A stretch of DNA of 64,000 nucleotides from Streptomyces sp. CNH099 (GTDB lineage: Bacteria > Actinomycetota > Actinomycetes > Streptomycetales > Streptomycetaceae). This document shows positions 32,718-40,996 of this stretch, in pieces. Position numbers and translations under genes: made by a program. Position 1 is the first letter of the stretch. Each line of letters starts with the position of its first letter. The notes under the pieces are model-generated. The model was not told where the DNA came from, made no database searches, and worked only from the letters and a program-made list of their open reading frames with translations. Location: assembly GCA_000514715.1 (NCBI GenBank), contig AZWL01000004.1, positions 124,001-188,000 of the forward strand. The letters are read 5' to 3'.

Positions 32718-32953
32718 CAGATCTTCTCCCCCCGGGCGCGCATCCGCGCCACCGCGCACTCGATGCCCATGGCGTCGACGGACTTGATGCCCTTGGCGCT
32801 CAGCGTGAGCCGGACGTACCGGTGCTCGCTGGGCAGCCGGTAGCGCTTGCGCTGGATGTCGGGGTCGAAGCGCCGGCGGGTGCGGCGGTGGGAGTGGGAG
32901 ATGTTGTTGCCGAAGCCGGGTGTGCGGCCGGTCAGCTGGCATCGGGCCGACAT
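32717..32953 (-). CDS. rpmB: 50S ribosomal protein L28, zinc-independent paralog
   Basis: A 78-residue L28 ([34 protein letters not shown]...). Only two isolated cysteines are present, so the paired CxxC zinc motif of the primary copy is missing. The first gene of the minus-strand ribosomal pair, followed by S14 with a one-base overlap. Expected to replace the zinc-bearing L28 under zinc starvation. Divergent from the L31 gene with a shared 118-base control region. Confidence 0.95.
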   Translation of the reverse strand: MSARCQLTGRTPGFGNNISHSHRRTRRRFDPDIQRKRYRLPSEHRYVRLTLSAKGIKSVDAMGIECAVARMRARGEKI

Positions 32954-33000
32954 GGGACGGTCCTCCGATCGGTCGGGTCCTGCGGTGACGAGACGGAACC

Positions 33001-33030
33001 CTACATAAAAATGAAAACCGTTACGATGTA
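33001..33030. promoter_or_regulatory. Zur box candidate between divergent L28 and L31 genes
   Basis: ATAAAAATGAAAACCGTTACGAT (33005-33027) is strongly AT-rich in a 74 percent GC context. It has the TGAAAAC-N-GTT core of streptomycete Zur boxes (TGAAAACC...). The half ATAAAAATGAAAA is shared with the box upstream of the methyltransferase gene. It lies centrally, so one bound dimer could repress both directions. Confidence 0.72.
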
Positions 33031-33071
33031 TCCTGCCGGACACTGAAGAGCGCTGAAGGGAGCCACCCGAC

Positions 33072-33326
33072 ATGAAGCCCGGCATCCATCCCGCCTACCG
33101 CCCCGTCGTCTTCCGCGACCGGGCCGCGAACTTCGCCTTCCTCACCCGGTCCACCGCCACCAGCGAGCAGACCGTGACCTGGACGGACGGCCGCACCTAC
33201 CCCGTCGTCGACGTGGAGGTCTCCGCCGCCGGCCACCCCTTCCACACCGGTCGGACCAAGGTGCTCGACACCGCGGGCCGCGTCGAGCGGTTCGAGCGCC
33301 GCTACGCCCGCCGGCAGGAGCGCTGA
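33072..33326 (+). CDS. rpmE2: 50S ribosomal protein L31 type B (zinc-independent)
   Basis: An 84-residue protein ([16 protein letters not shown]... [25 protein letters not shown]). The opening KPGIHP and the C-terminal YTG-like FHTGRTK identify L31 of type B, which lacks the zinc-binding cysteines. AAGGGAG lies upstream. Under zinc shortage this form replaces zinc-containing L31 and frees the metal. It is followed after one base by the CobW-like gene. Confidence 0.95.
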   Translation: MKPGIHPAYRPVVFRDRAANFAFLTRSTATSEQTVTWTDGRTYPVVDVEVSAAGHPFHTGRTKVLDTAGRVERFERRYARRQER

Positions 33327-33327
33327 G

Positions 33328-34485
33328 ATGGCCCGGAAACGCCGGCCGCTGCCGGTGGCCGTGGTCGCCGGGATGCACCACGACGCGCGCACCGCGGCCG
33401 TCGAGGCGCTGCTGCACGGCGTACCCGGCGCCGTCGCCGTGCACCACGACCTGGGCGGCGCCGGCAACGGCCGGGTGCCGCGCACCGTGCGGGACGCGGC
33501 CGGGGTACGCGACCGGGGCCGGCCCCGCATGTCCGTGCCCTGCGGCTGCTGCGCCGTCCGCGACGACCTCGTACCCACCCTGCTGGCGCTGGCCGCCGAC
33601 GGCGCCTGCCCACTGGCGGTGGTCGAGCTGTGGGACTCGGTGGAGCCCCGGGCCATCGCCGAGCTGATCGCCGCCGGGCCCGGGGAGGCCGTCACGCTCG
33701 CCGGCGTGCTCACCGCCGTCGACACCGACTCGCTGCTGCCGTTCCTCAGCTGCGGCGACGACCTCGCCGAACAGGACCTCGCGGTGGCGCCCGACGACCG
33801 GCGCACCGTCGCCGACACGTTCGCCCGCCAGCTGGAGTACCCGCCGGTGCTCGCCGTCACCTGCGTCGGCGCCCCCGAACCGGCCGACCTCGCGCTGCTG
33901 GACCAACTCCACGCCACCGCCCACCGGGTACGGATCGGCTCGGCGGAGCTGGTCCGCGCCGCGCTGACCGGTGTCGACGTCGACGCCGCGGCCGCGCGGC
34001 ACCATCCGGCCTGCGCACTGCTGCCCCAGGAGGCCGAGGAGCACGGCGTGGCCACCCTCGTCTGGCACCGCACCCGCCCCCTGCACCCCGGCCGGCTGTA
34101 CGCGGCCCTGGAGGACGTCACCTGCGCCGCCGTACGCAGCCGCGGCCGCCTCTGGCTCGCCGACCGCCCCGACGCGCTGCTGTCCTGGGACGCCAGCGGC
34201 GGCGCGCTGTGCATCGAGCACGCCGGACCGTGGCTGGCGGCGCTGCCGGAGGCCGCCTGGGAGCTGGAGCCGGCCGCCCGCCGGGTCGCCGCCGCCCTCG
34301 ACTGGCACCCCCGGCACGGCGACCGCGCCCAGCACCTCACGTTCACCGGCCCGGACCTGGACCGCGACATCCTGCCCCGGGTCCTGGACTCGTGCCTGCT
34401 CACCGACGACGAGTTCGCCGCGGGCCCGGGCGCCTGGCGCGCGCTGTCCACCGCGTTCGACGCGCTGCTGGGCGCACCCGCCTGA
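33328..34485 (+). CDS. COG0523/CobW-family GTPase-like metallochaperone with altered P-loop
   Basis: A 385-residue protein directly following L31. The conserved CGCC metal-binding motif (PCGCCAVRDDL, residues ~71-81) and the VVELWDSVEP switch-like strand identify the CobW/COG0523 family of zinc or cobalt chaperones. The region that normally reads GFLGSGKTT is instead VVAGMHHDARTAAVE, so the canonical Walker A lysine is absent; GTP hydrolysis may be lost or changed. The C-terminal domain (LEDVTCAAVRSRGRLWLADRPD, then SWDASGG, ending HLTFTGPDLDRD) is complete. In Zur regulons such proteins deliver zinc to essential enzymes during starvation. The linkage supports this role. Confidence 0.88.
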   Translation: MARKRRPLPVAVVAGMHHDARTAAVEALLHGVPGAVAVHHDLGGAGNGRVPRTVRDAAGVRDRGRPRMSVPCGCCAVRDDLVPTLLALAADGACPLAVVELWDSVEPRAIAELIAAGPGEAVTLAGVLTAVDTDSLLPFLSCGDDLAEQDLAVAPDDRRTVADTFARQLEYPPVLAVTCVGAPEPADLALLDQLHATAHRVRIGSAELVRAALTGVDVDAAAARHHPACALLPQEAEEHGVATLVWHRTRPLHPGRLYAALEDVTCAAVRSRGRLWLADRPDALLSWDASGGALCIEHAGPWLAALPEAAWELEPAARRVAAALDWHPRHGDRAQHLTFTGPDLDRDILPRVLDSCLLTDDEFAAGPGAWRALSTAFDALLGAPA

Positions 34486-34498
34486 CCGCCCCCGGGCG

Positions 34499-36496
34499 TC
34501 AGCCGGCGGACTCCGGTGCCTCCGCGCCCGCGCGGTGCCACGCCTTGTCGCGGAGCAGCCGCAGTCCGTTCAGCCCCACGAGGACGGTGGAGCCCTCGTG
34601 GCCGGCCACGCCGAGCGGCAGGGGCAGGTGCCCGGCCAGGTCCCAGACGACCAGCGCGGCGATGAACGTCCCGGCGACGGCCAGGTTCTGCACCACCAGC
34701 CGGCGGGCGCGCCGGGAGAGCGCCACGACGGCGGGTACGGCGGCGAGTTCGTCGCGTACGACGACGGCGTCGGCGGTCTCCAGCGCCAGGTCGGAGCCGG
34801 CTCTGCCCATGGCGACGCCGACGTGGGCGGCGGCCAGCGCCGGGGCGTCGTTGACGCCGTCGCCGACCACCAGCACCCGCCGCCCGGCCCGCTCCTGCTC
34901 CCGTACCGCCGCCACCTTGTCCTGCGGCAGGAGGCCCGCGCGGACGTCGGCGATCCCCACCGTGTCGGCCAGCCGGGCGGCGGCGCGCTCGTTGTCGCCG
35001 GTGAGCAGCGTCGGCGCGGTGCCGGTCAGCGCCGTCAGGGCGGTGACGGTGGCGGCGGCGTCGGGGCGCAGCCGGTCGGCGAGGCCCAGCACCCCGGCCG
35101 GGACGCCGTCCACGGTGACCGTCACGGCGGTGCGGCCGCCGGCCTGGAGGGCGGCCACCTCGGCGGCGGCGGTCCGCACCTGCGGTCCGGCCAGGCCGGC
35201 GAGCAGGGCGGGGCTGCCGACGGCCACCCGCGCCCCGTCGACGACGGCGGCCACGCCGATGCCCGGGGTGGCGGTGAAGTCGTCCACGGGCGGGACGGGA
35301 AGGCCGCGGGTGCGGGCGGCGTCGACCACCGCGCGGGCCAGCGGGTGCTCACCGGGGTACTCGGCCGCCGCGGCCAGGCCGAGCAGGGCGTCCTCGTCCC
35401 GGCCTGCCCCGGGCAGCGGGCGGACGTCGGTGACGTACGGGACGCCCTGGGTGAGGGTGCCGGTCTTGTCCAGCGCCGCCGCGTCGACCTGGCCGAGGCG
35501 CTCCATCACCACGGCGGACTTGACCAGGACGCCGTGGCGGCCGGCGGTGGCGATGGCGGACAGCAGCGGCGGCATGGTGGCCAGCACCACGGCGCAGGGC
35601 GACGCCACGATCATGAAGGTCATCGCGCGCAGCAGCGCGTCGCTCAACTCGGCGCCGAAGGCCAGCGGGACGAGGAAGACGGCCAGGGTGGCGACGACCA
35701 TGCCCACCGAGTAGCGCTGCTCGACCTTCTCGATGAACAGCTGGGTCGGCGCCTTGGTCTCGGACGCCTCCTCGACCATGGCGACGATGCGGGCGATGAC
35801 GAAGTCGGCCGCGTCCCGCTCCACCCGCACGCGCAGCGCACCGGTGCCGTTGAGGGTGCCGGCGAAGACCTCGTCGCCGGCCTGCTTGGCCACCGGCAGC
35901 GGCTCGCCGGTGATGGTGGCCTGATCGACCTCGCCGGCCCCGTCCAGCACCCGCCCGTCGGCGCCGACCCGCTCCCCGGGCCGGACCAGGACGACGTCGC
36001 CGACGGCCAGTTCCTCGACGGCCACCTGCTCCTCGCCGCCGCCGGCGGTGAGCCGGGTGGCGGTGGCGGGGGTCAGGTCGAGCAGGCCGCGTACGGAGTC
36101 GGCGGTCCGGGCGGTCGCGAGGGCCTCCAGCGCGCCGGAGGTGGCGAAGATGACGATCAGCAGCGCGCCGTCCCGCACCTGCCCGATGGCGGCCGCGCCG
36201 AGCGCGGCGACCACCATCAGCAGGTCGACGTCGAGGGTCCGGGCCGCGAGCGCCCGCACCCCGGCCAGGCCGGGCGCCCAGCCCCCGGTGACGTAGACGG
36301 CGGCGTACAGCGGCCCCCACGACCAGGCCGGCGGGCCGGCCAGGTCCAGCGGCAGCGCCAGCAGGAACAGCGCCAGCGCGGCGGCGGCCCAGCGCGCCTC
36401 GGGGAGCGCGAGCACCCGCGTGCGCCGCGGGGGCGCGACCGGGGACGGCGGGGTGGCCGCGGGCGGGGGGTGGGCGGCGAGGGTGGTGGGCGACAT
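34499..36496 (-). CDS. P1B-4-type heavy metal ATPase (Co/Zn/Fe exporter)
   Basis: A 665-residue P-type ATPase. Signature elements are the metal-site SPC in MIVASPCAVVLATMPPLL, the phosphorylation site DKTGTLTQG, TITGEPLPVAK, HP in PGEHPLARA, GDGVNDAPAL, and a C-terminal HEGST motif. SPC plus HEGST with no N-terminal heavy-metal-binding domain defines subclass P1B-4, associated with Co2+, Zn2+ or Fe2+ export. The start is ATG 36496; an open frame continues upstream but lacks support. Divergent from an ArsR regulator, with overlapping promoters and an inverted repeat between them. Probable role: protection against metal excess, complementing the starvation genes to its left. Confidence 0.92.
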   Translation of the reverse strand: MSPTTLAAHPPPAATPPSPVAPPRRTRVLALPEARWAAAALALFLLALPLDLAGPPAWSWGPLYAAVYVTGGWAPGLAGVRALAARTLDVDLLMVVAALGAAAIGQVRDGALLIVIFATSGALEALATARTADSVRGLLDLTPATATRLTAGGGEEQVAVEELAVGDVVLVRPGERVGADGRVLDGAGEVDQATITGEPLPVAKQAGDEVFAGTLNGTGALRVRVERDAADFVIARIVAMVEEASETKAPTQLFIEKVEQRYSVGMVVATLAVFLVPLAFGAELSDALLRAMTFMIVASPCAVVLATMPPLLSAIATAGRHGVLVKSAVVMERLGQVDAAALDKTGTLTQGVPYVTDVRPLPGAGRDEDALLGLAAAAEYPGEHPLARAVVDAARTRGLPVPPVDDFTATPGIGVAAVVDGARVAVGSPALLAGLAGPQVRTAAAEVAALQAGGRTAVTVTVDGVPAGVLGLADRLRPDAAATVTALTALTGTAPTLLTGDNERAAARLADTVGIADVRAGLLPQDKVAAVREQERAGRRVLVVGDGVNDAPALAAAHVGVAMGRAGSDLALETADAVVVRDELAAVPAVVALSRRARRLVVQNLAVAGTFIAALVVWDLAGHLPLPLGVAGHEGSTVLVGLNGLRLLRDKAWHRAGAEAPESAG

Positions 36497-36559
36497 GTCC
36501 GGGGTGGCTCCTTCGCGCGGACCGGTGGGGTGCCGACCCGCCCACCATACAGGAACACA

Positions 36560-36573
36560 TGAACACCTCTTCA
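36560..36573. promoter_or_regulatory. ArsR/SmtB-type operator between the ATPase and ArsR genes
   Basis: TGAACA-CC-TCTTCA is an inverted repeat (5 of 6 arm positions) in the 104-base AT-rich control region. Read on the minus strand, TTGAAG (36574-36569) and TGTATG lie 17 bases apart and would serve the ATPase. On the plus strand, TAGGAT (36589-36594) lies 6 bases before the ArsR ATG, giving a leaderless transcript. Confidence 0.5.
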
Positions 36574-36600
36574 AGCATTCTCTATTGTTAGGATGGGCGC

Positions 36601-36999
36601 ATGGGCCACGGAGCCGCATCCCCCGCCGAGAACGCCGTCCCGCGTGCGCGCCTGGACGCGGCCGACGCGGCGAAGGTGGCCACGACGCTCCAGGCCCTGG
36701 CCACCCCCTCCCGGCTGCTGATCCTCGCCCGGCTGCGAGAAGGCCCCTGCACGGTCACCGAGTTGGCGCACGCGGTCGACATGGAGCAGTCCGCGTGCTC
36801 GCACCAGCTGCGGCTGCTGCGCAACCTGGGCCTGGTCACCGGCACCCGCAAGGGCCGTTCCGTGGTGTACGCCCTCTACGACAACCACGTCGCCGAACTC
36901 CTCGACCAGGCCGTCTACCACATCGACCACCTGCGGCTCGGCCTGAGCGACGCCCCCGGGGCCGGCGCGGGGGCCGCGGCGCCGGCGCCGACCGAGTAG
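36601..36999 (+). CDS. ArsR/SmtB family metal-sensing repressor
   Basis: A 132-residue winged-helix protein. The DNA-recognition helices are VTELAHAVDMEQSACSHQLRLLRNLGLV. The C-terminal alpha-5 helix carries DNHVAELLDQAVYHIDH, whose Asp/His spacing matches the alpha-5 metal site of Zn/Co/Ni sensors of the NmtR/CzrA type. The tail is Ala/Pro-rich. Divergent from the P1B-4 ATPase; expected to repress it and itself until metal binds. Leaderless start at 36601. Confidence 0.9.
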   Translation: MGHGAASPAENAVPRARLDAADAAKVATTLQALATPSRLLILARLREGPCTVTELAHAVDMEQSACSHQLRLLRNLGLVTGTRKGRSVVYALYDNHVAELLDQAVYHIDHLRLGLSDAPGAGAGAAAPAPTE

Positions 37000-37000
37000 C

Positions 37001-37035
37001 GCGGACCGGGCGGCCGAGCCCTCCGGCCGGTCCGC
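37001..37035 (+). terminator. Hairpin after the ArsR gene
   Basis: GCGGACCGG (37001-37009) pairs perfectly with CCGGTCCGC (37027-37035), starting one base after the ArsR stop codon. Confidence 0.7.
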
Positions 37036-37073
37036 GGTTCAGCCGGGGTCCACCGGGCGGTACGCGAGGCCCC

Positions 37074-37220
37074 TCACTCGCGGCCGGGCAGGCAGCGGTC
37101 GCAGACGCCGCTGAGTTCGAGGGTGTGCTCGATGTCGGCGAAGCCGGTCGTGGCGGCGAGGCGCTCGGCCCGGCACTCGACGACGCCGGTGCCGTCGTCG
37201 GCGTGGGCGCCGGGTAACGG
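37074..37220 (-). pseudogene. C-terminal fragment of a Fur/Zur-family regulator
   Basis: On the minus strand the last ~48 codons of an open frame read ...TGVVECRAERLAATTGFADIEHTLELSGVCDRCLPGRE. This matches the last beta strand and the final CxxC of Fur-family proteins, most closely those of Zur type (xxRLAAExGFTDVSHTLEIFGxCxxC). No N-terminal DNA-binding half or first CxxC is present upstream. It is therefore a remnant, left by deletion next to zinc-related genes. No promoter or start codon was found. Confidence 0.6.
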
Positions 37221-37315
37221 GAGGACGCCGGCGAGCAGGGCGCGGGGGGCGGGCGTCGGGGGCGCCGGGGGACCTGGTCGGCGGCCCGCCTCCCGGCGGC
37301 CGGCGCCGATCCGGG

Positions 37316-38359
37316 TCAGTCCCCCTGAGGTGCGGGCGCGGAGCCGGTGATCTCCAGGACCGCGCTGGAGCAACTGTACCCCGTGCCGCCGCCCACCAGG
37401 AGCACCCTGTCTCCCGCTTGCACCTGCCGCGACTCCACCAGGTGGTCGAGGCCCGCGAAGTGGTCGCCCGCGCCCAGGTGGCCCACCGTGCCGCTCAGCT
37501 CCCAGTTCGAGACCTTCTCCGGGACGCCGAGCTGGAGTTCCAGCTGCCAGCGCATCCGCGACCGCCCGGTGGAGACGAGGACCACGCGGTCGATGCCGGA
37601 CATGGTGGTGTCCGCGTCGGTCAGCGCGTCGCGGACGGAGGCGTCGGCGACCTGCGCCATCCGCTGGGCGATCTGCCGCATGTTCCCGTGGGCCCGCGTG
37701 TACGCGTCCGCGCCGGCGGCGAGGTCGAGCGGGGTCTCGACGGCCCGGGGGTCGTCGGCGAGCCGCGCTGCCCTGGAGACCGGCTCCAGGGAGTTGTCGA
37801 CGCGGGTGGCCGTCGACAGCAACCGCGCGAAGCCGCCGGTGCCCGACAGCACCAGCGCCGTCCCGCCGTCCCCGTAGACGAGGCCGCGTTCGCAGCGCCA
37901 CCGGTCGAAGGAGGGGCCCGTGAAGCGGTCGGCGGTGGTCAGCAGCGCCGCATCGGCGGTCCCGAGACGACCGGCGGCGAGCTCGAGCGACGCGACGCCC
38001 GCGTTGCAGGACTGCTGAAGGCCGAAGGCCGGAACAGCCGAACCCACCGTGTGCTCCGCGACGTAGGAGGCCGGCGCCCACAACTCGGCACCCTGGAACC
38101 ACAGGTGGCTGTGGAACACCGTGGCGACCCGCTGCGCCGCCTCCCCGGCCCGCTCCAGCGCGACGCGGGCGGCGCGCACCGCCATCTCGGGTGCGCTGGG
38201 GCCGCCGTCGGGCTCGGTGTCGGCGGCCGCGACCGAGACGATCCTGTTGGCCGCGTGCTCCTCCGCGTCGTAGCGGCCGGACCGCACCGCCTCCTCGGCG
38301 GAACGGCGACCGGGCAGCCAGACGCCCGTCGCGGCGATGTGCACCTGACCCCAACGCAT
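37316..38359 (-). CDS. Ketoacyl-ACP synthase III-like enzyme of the NRPS cluster
   Basis: A 347-residue thiolase-fold enzyme; ATG follows AGGAGGAAG. The active-site Cys is in FGLQQSCNAGVASLEL (about residue 115). The C-terminal half has TVGHLGAGDHFAGLDHL in place of the usual His and Asn region of FabH, so the His is kept but the second motif differs; YGDGGTALVLSG and GTGYSCSSAVLEI complete the fold. Such divergent KAS III proteins in peptide clusters (CerJ-like) can transfer an acyl group to O or N or make a starter unit. It is the last gene of the operon. A change in the catalytic triad makes condensation less sure than acyl transfer. Confidence 0.8.
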   Translation of the reverse strand: MRWGQVHIAATGVWLPGRRSAEEAVRSGRYDAEEHAANRIVSVAAADTEPDGGPSAPEMAVRAARVALERAGEAAQRVATVFHSHLWFQGAELWAPASYVAEHTVGSAVPAFGLQQSCNAGVASLELAAGRLGTADAALLTTADRFTGPSFDRWRCERGLVYGDGGTALVLSGTGGFARLLSTATRVDNSLEPVSRAARLADDPRAVETPLDLAAGADAYTRAHGNMRQIAQRMAQVADASVRDALTDADTTMSGIDRVVLVSTGRSRMRWQLELQLGVPEKVSNWELSGTVGHLGAGDHFAGLDHLVESRQVQAGDRVLLVGGGTGYSCSSAVLEITGSAPAPQGD

Positions 38360-38443
38360 GGCTTCCTCCTGTCCGGCCCGTCGGACGGTTCACGGGCCGC
38401 AGTCTTCCGGGGCACTGTCCTGAGCGATGTCACCCGCGTGCGT

Positions 38444-40267
38444 TCATGTCGGACCCGTCCCGGGCGGGGAGGCGGTCTCCTCCAGGTACGCGGCGATGCC
38501 GGCGACGGTCGGGCGTTCGAAGAGGAGACCGAGCGGGGGGACCGCGCCGAACTCGTCGCGGACGCGTTCGACGAGCCGGGCCATCACCAGGGAGTGGGCG
38601 CCCCGGTCGAAGAGGTCGTCGTCCCTGCCGATGCGGACCTCCGGTATGAGCGCGGAGACGATGCCGGCCACCCGCCGTTCGGCGTCGGTGCGCGGCGGCT
38701 CCGGCGCATCCTGCGCCGTGCCGGGCGTGCTCTGGCCGGGACCGGGCAGCGCGCGGCGGTCGACCTTTCCGTTGGGCGTGAGCGGCAGCGCGGCCACGGT
38801 CGTGAGGAGCGCAGGCACGGCGTAGGCCGGCAGCCACGACCGCAGGGCCGCACGCAGCTCCCCGGGCGTCACCTGCTCGCCGGCGGGCTCCACGAACGCG
38901 CTGAGCCGGGCCTGCGCCCCCTCCCCGGCCACGACCACCGCGGCCCGGCGCACCCGCGGATCGCGCTCCAGCGTCGCCTCGACCTCGCCCAGTTCGATGC
39001 GGTGCCCGTGCAGCTTGATCTGGGTGTCGGCGCGTCCGACGAAGGTGATCCGGCCGTCGTCACGCCGCCGCACCAGGTCGCCGGTGCGGTACATGCGGGC
39101 CCCGGCGCGCGTGGTGAACGGATCCGGCACGAAGCGTTCGGCGGTCTGTGCGGGCCGCCGCAGATAGCCGTGGGTCACGCCGTCGCCGCCGATGCACAGC
39201 TCACCCGTCGTACCCACCGGCACGGGACGCAACGCGGCGTCGAGGACGTGCAGGTGGGTGTTGGCCAGCGGGGCGCCCAGGGGCACCTCGTCGAGGGTGT
39301 CCTCGACGCGGGTGCTCACCGACCACACGGTGGTCTCCGTCGGCCCGTACATGTTCCACAGGCGGGCTCCCCGGGCGGGCAGGGCGCGGGCCAGCGACGC
39401 CGGCATCCGCTCCCCTCCGCACAGCGCGGTGAGCCCCGGGGTGCCGGCCCAGCCGGCGTCGAGCAGCAGCTGCCAGCTCACCGGAGTGGCCTGGAGGTGG
39501 GTGACGCCGGGGCTCTCCAGACACGCACGCAGGCGGCGGCCGGAGCGTGTGGTGTCCTCGTCGGCGAGATGTACCGACGCGCCCCGGGAGAGGGGCAGGT
39601 AGTAGTCGGCGACCGCCATGTCGAACGACGGTGTGGTCACGGACAGCCAGCCGTCGCCGGGGCCGAGCGGGAAGTCGCGGCCGAGCGCGGCGAGCAGGTT
39701 GGTGAGGGCCCGGTGCGGGACGACGACCCCCTTGGGGGTGCCCGTGGACCCCGAGGTGTAGATCACGTATGCCGGGTGCTCCGGCCCCGGCCGCACGGCG
39801 GGCGGTTCCTGCGCCTCACCGCCGTCCGGCCGGACGGCCGGCGCGTGGTCGACCCGGCGGTCGGTGAGCACGGCCGCGGCCCCGGAGTCCGCCAGCAGGA
39901 AGGCCAGCCGTTCTGCGGGCAGCGCCGGGTCGAGGGGGACGTATGCAGCGCCCGCCTTCATCACGCCGATGAGCGCGGCGAGCAGGACCGGCGTACGCGG
40001 CAGCAGCACGGCGACCGGACGCCCGGGGCCGATCCCCTCGGCGTGCAGCCGGTGGGCGATTCCGTTGGCCATGCGGTCGAGGCGGGCGTAGTCGAGGGGC
40101 TCGGTGCCCGCACCGGCGGCGACCACGGCCGGCGCCTCGGGGGTGCGGAGCGCGGCCTCCTCGAACTGCTCCAGAAAGCCCCTCTTCGCGTCGTACGGCA
40201 CGTCGGTGGCGTTCCACTCCCGTGCCGGGCCGCTGACAGCTGATGGCTGTCCCACTCTGTTCACCAC
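38444..40267 (-). CDS. Free-standing NRPS A-PCP didomain
   Basis: A 607-residue protein starting at GTG six bases after the thioesterase stop. The adenylation domain has YVIYTSGSTGTPKGVV (A3), NMYGPTETTVWS (A5), YRTGDLVRR (A7), GRADTQIKLHGHRIELGEVE (A8) and NGKVDR with the catalytic Lys (A10). The carrier domain carries DRGAHSLVMA, so the phosphopantetheine Ser is kept although the usual GG is altered. There is no condensation domain. The ten-residue specificity code by my alignment is DMAQLGMVWK, with no substrate I recognise. Its layout with a P450 and thioesterase is that of beta-hydroxylation cassettes (NovH/NovI type): the amino acid is bound here and then oxidised. Confidence 0.92.
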   Translation of the reverse strand: MVNRVGQPSAVSGPAREWNATDVPYDAKRGFLEQFEEAALRTPEAPAVVAAGAGTEPLDYARLDRMANGIAHRLHAEGIGPGRPVAVLLPRTPVLLAALIGVMKAGAAYVPLDPALPAERLAFLLADSGAAAVLTDRRVDHAPAVRPDGGEAQEPPAVRPGPEHPAYVIYTSGSTGTPKGVVVPHRALTNLLAALGRDFPLGPGDGWLSVTTPSFDMAVADYYLPLSRGASVHLADEDTTRSGRRLRACLESPGVTHLQATPVSWQLLLDAGWAGTPGLTALCGGERMPASLARALPARGARLWNMYGPTETTVWSVSTRVEDTLDEVPLGAPLANTHLHVLDAALRPVPVGTTGELCIGGDGVTHGYLRRPAQTAERFVPDPFTTRAGARMYRTGDLVRRRDDGRITFVGRADTQIKLHGHRIELGEVEATLERDPRVRRAAVVVAGEGAQARLSAFVEPAGEQVTPGELRAALRSWLPAYAVPALLTTVAALPLTPNGKVDRRALPGPGQSTPGTAQDAPEPPRTDAERRVAGIVSALIPEVRIGRDDDLFDRGAHSLVMARLVERVRDEFGAVPPLGLLFERPTVAGIAAYLEETASPPGTGPT

Positions 40268-40273
40268 CCCGCG

Positions 40274-40996
40274 TCAGCCGGCCATGTCCGCCACGAAGGC
40301 GTCGAGCAGGTCGTCGGGCGCCTCCATGAACCGGTAGTGCGGGCCGTGCAGCAGCCGGAACGTGGTCTCCCCGCACGCCGCCCAGCCGTCCATCAGCCGA
40401 TGGTCGACCTCGGCGTCCTCGTCCCAGCCGAGCGCGGTGATCGGGACCGGGAGGCGCACCGGCTCGGCGGGGCGGTAGCGCTTGTTGGCCTCCACATCGC
40501 CCCGCAGGACCTCCAGGCTGAGGTCGACCAGGTCCGGCCGGGGCGTGCCGCCCAGTTCCACGATCAGGGTGCGTACCTCGTCGGTGAGTTCCGCGTCGGA
40601 CATCTGCAGGAAGCGGCCGTGCGGGCCCTCGTGCGGGGCGATCTGCGAGGAGACGAAGAGCCGCGCCGGCAGCGGGCCTCCGCGTTCGTGCAGCCGGACG
40701 GCCGTCTCGTACCCCGGAAGGGCCGAACCGCAGTGGCCGAAGAGGCCGAACGGGCGGTCCAGGTACGGCAGGAGCACGTCGGCGAGGTCGTCGGCCAGCT
40801 TCTCGTACGTCGGGTAGGACGGCTCGCGGAAGCGGTTCTCCCGTCCGGGCAGCTGTACCGGGACGACCTCCATGTCGCCGACGAACCGCGGCCACCCGCG
40901 GTACATGCTGGCGCCACACCCCGAGTAGGGCAGGCAGAACAGCCGGGCGGCGCCCTCGGCGGAGGGCTCGCGGAGGAACCAGCGGGAGGCGCTCAT
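40274..40996 (-). CDS. Type II thioesterase-like protein with Cys at the nucleophile position
   Basis: A 240-residue alpha/beta hydrolase of the RifR/GrsT type: LFCLPYSGCGASMYRGWP, VPVQLPGRENRF, LFGHCGSALPGYE and GPHYRFMEAPDDLL with the catalytic His. The nucleophile elbow, normally GHSMG, is GHCGS, so Ser is replaced by Cys. Type II enzymes free misloaded carriers; with a Cys it could instead release or transfer the hydroxylated aminoacyl group. It overlaps the P450 stop by ATGA. No other thioesterase in the visible cluster is standalone. Confidence 0.9.
   Translation of the reverse strand: MSASRWFLREPSAEGAARLFCLPYSGCGASMYRGWPRFVGDMEVVPVQLPGRENRFREPSYPTYEKLADDLADVLLPYLDRPFGLFGHCGSALPGYETAVRLHERGGPLPARLFVSSQIAPHEGPHGRFLQMSDAELTDEVRTLIVELGGTPRPDLVDLSLEVLRGDVEANKRYRPAEPVRLPVPITALGWDEDAEVDHRLMDGWAACGETTFRLLHGPHYRFMEAPDDLLDAFVADMAG

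Noticed and set aside
37418-40243. A 941-codon plus-strand open frame across the KAS III and A-PCP genes
   Set aside because: It is antisense to two well-supported genes with clear motifs and overlaps; its own translation is low complexity with no domain.
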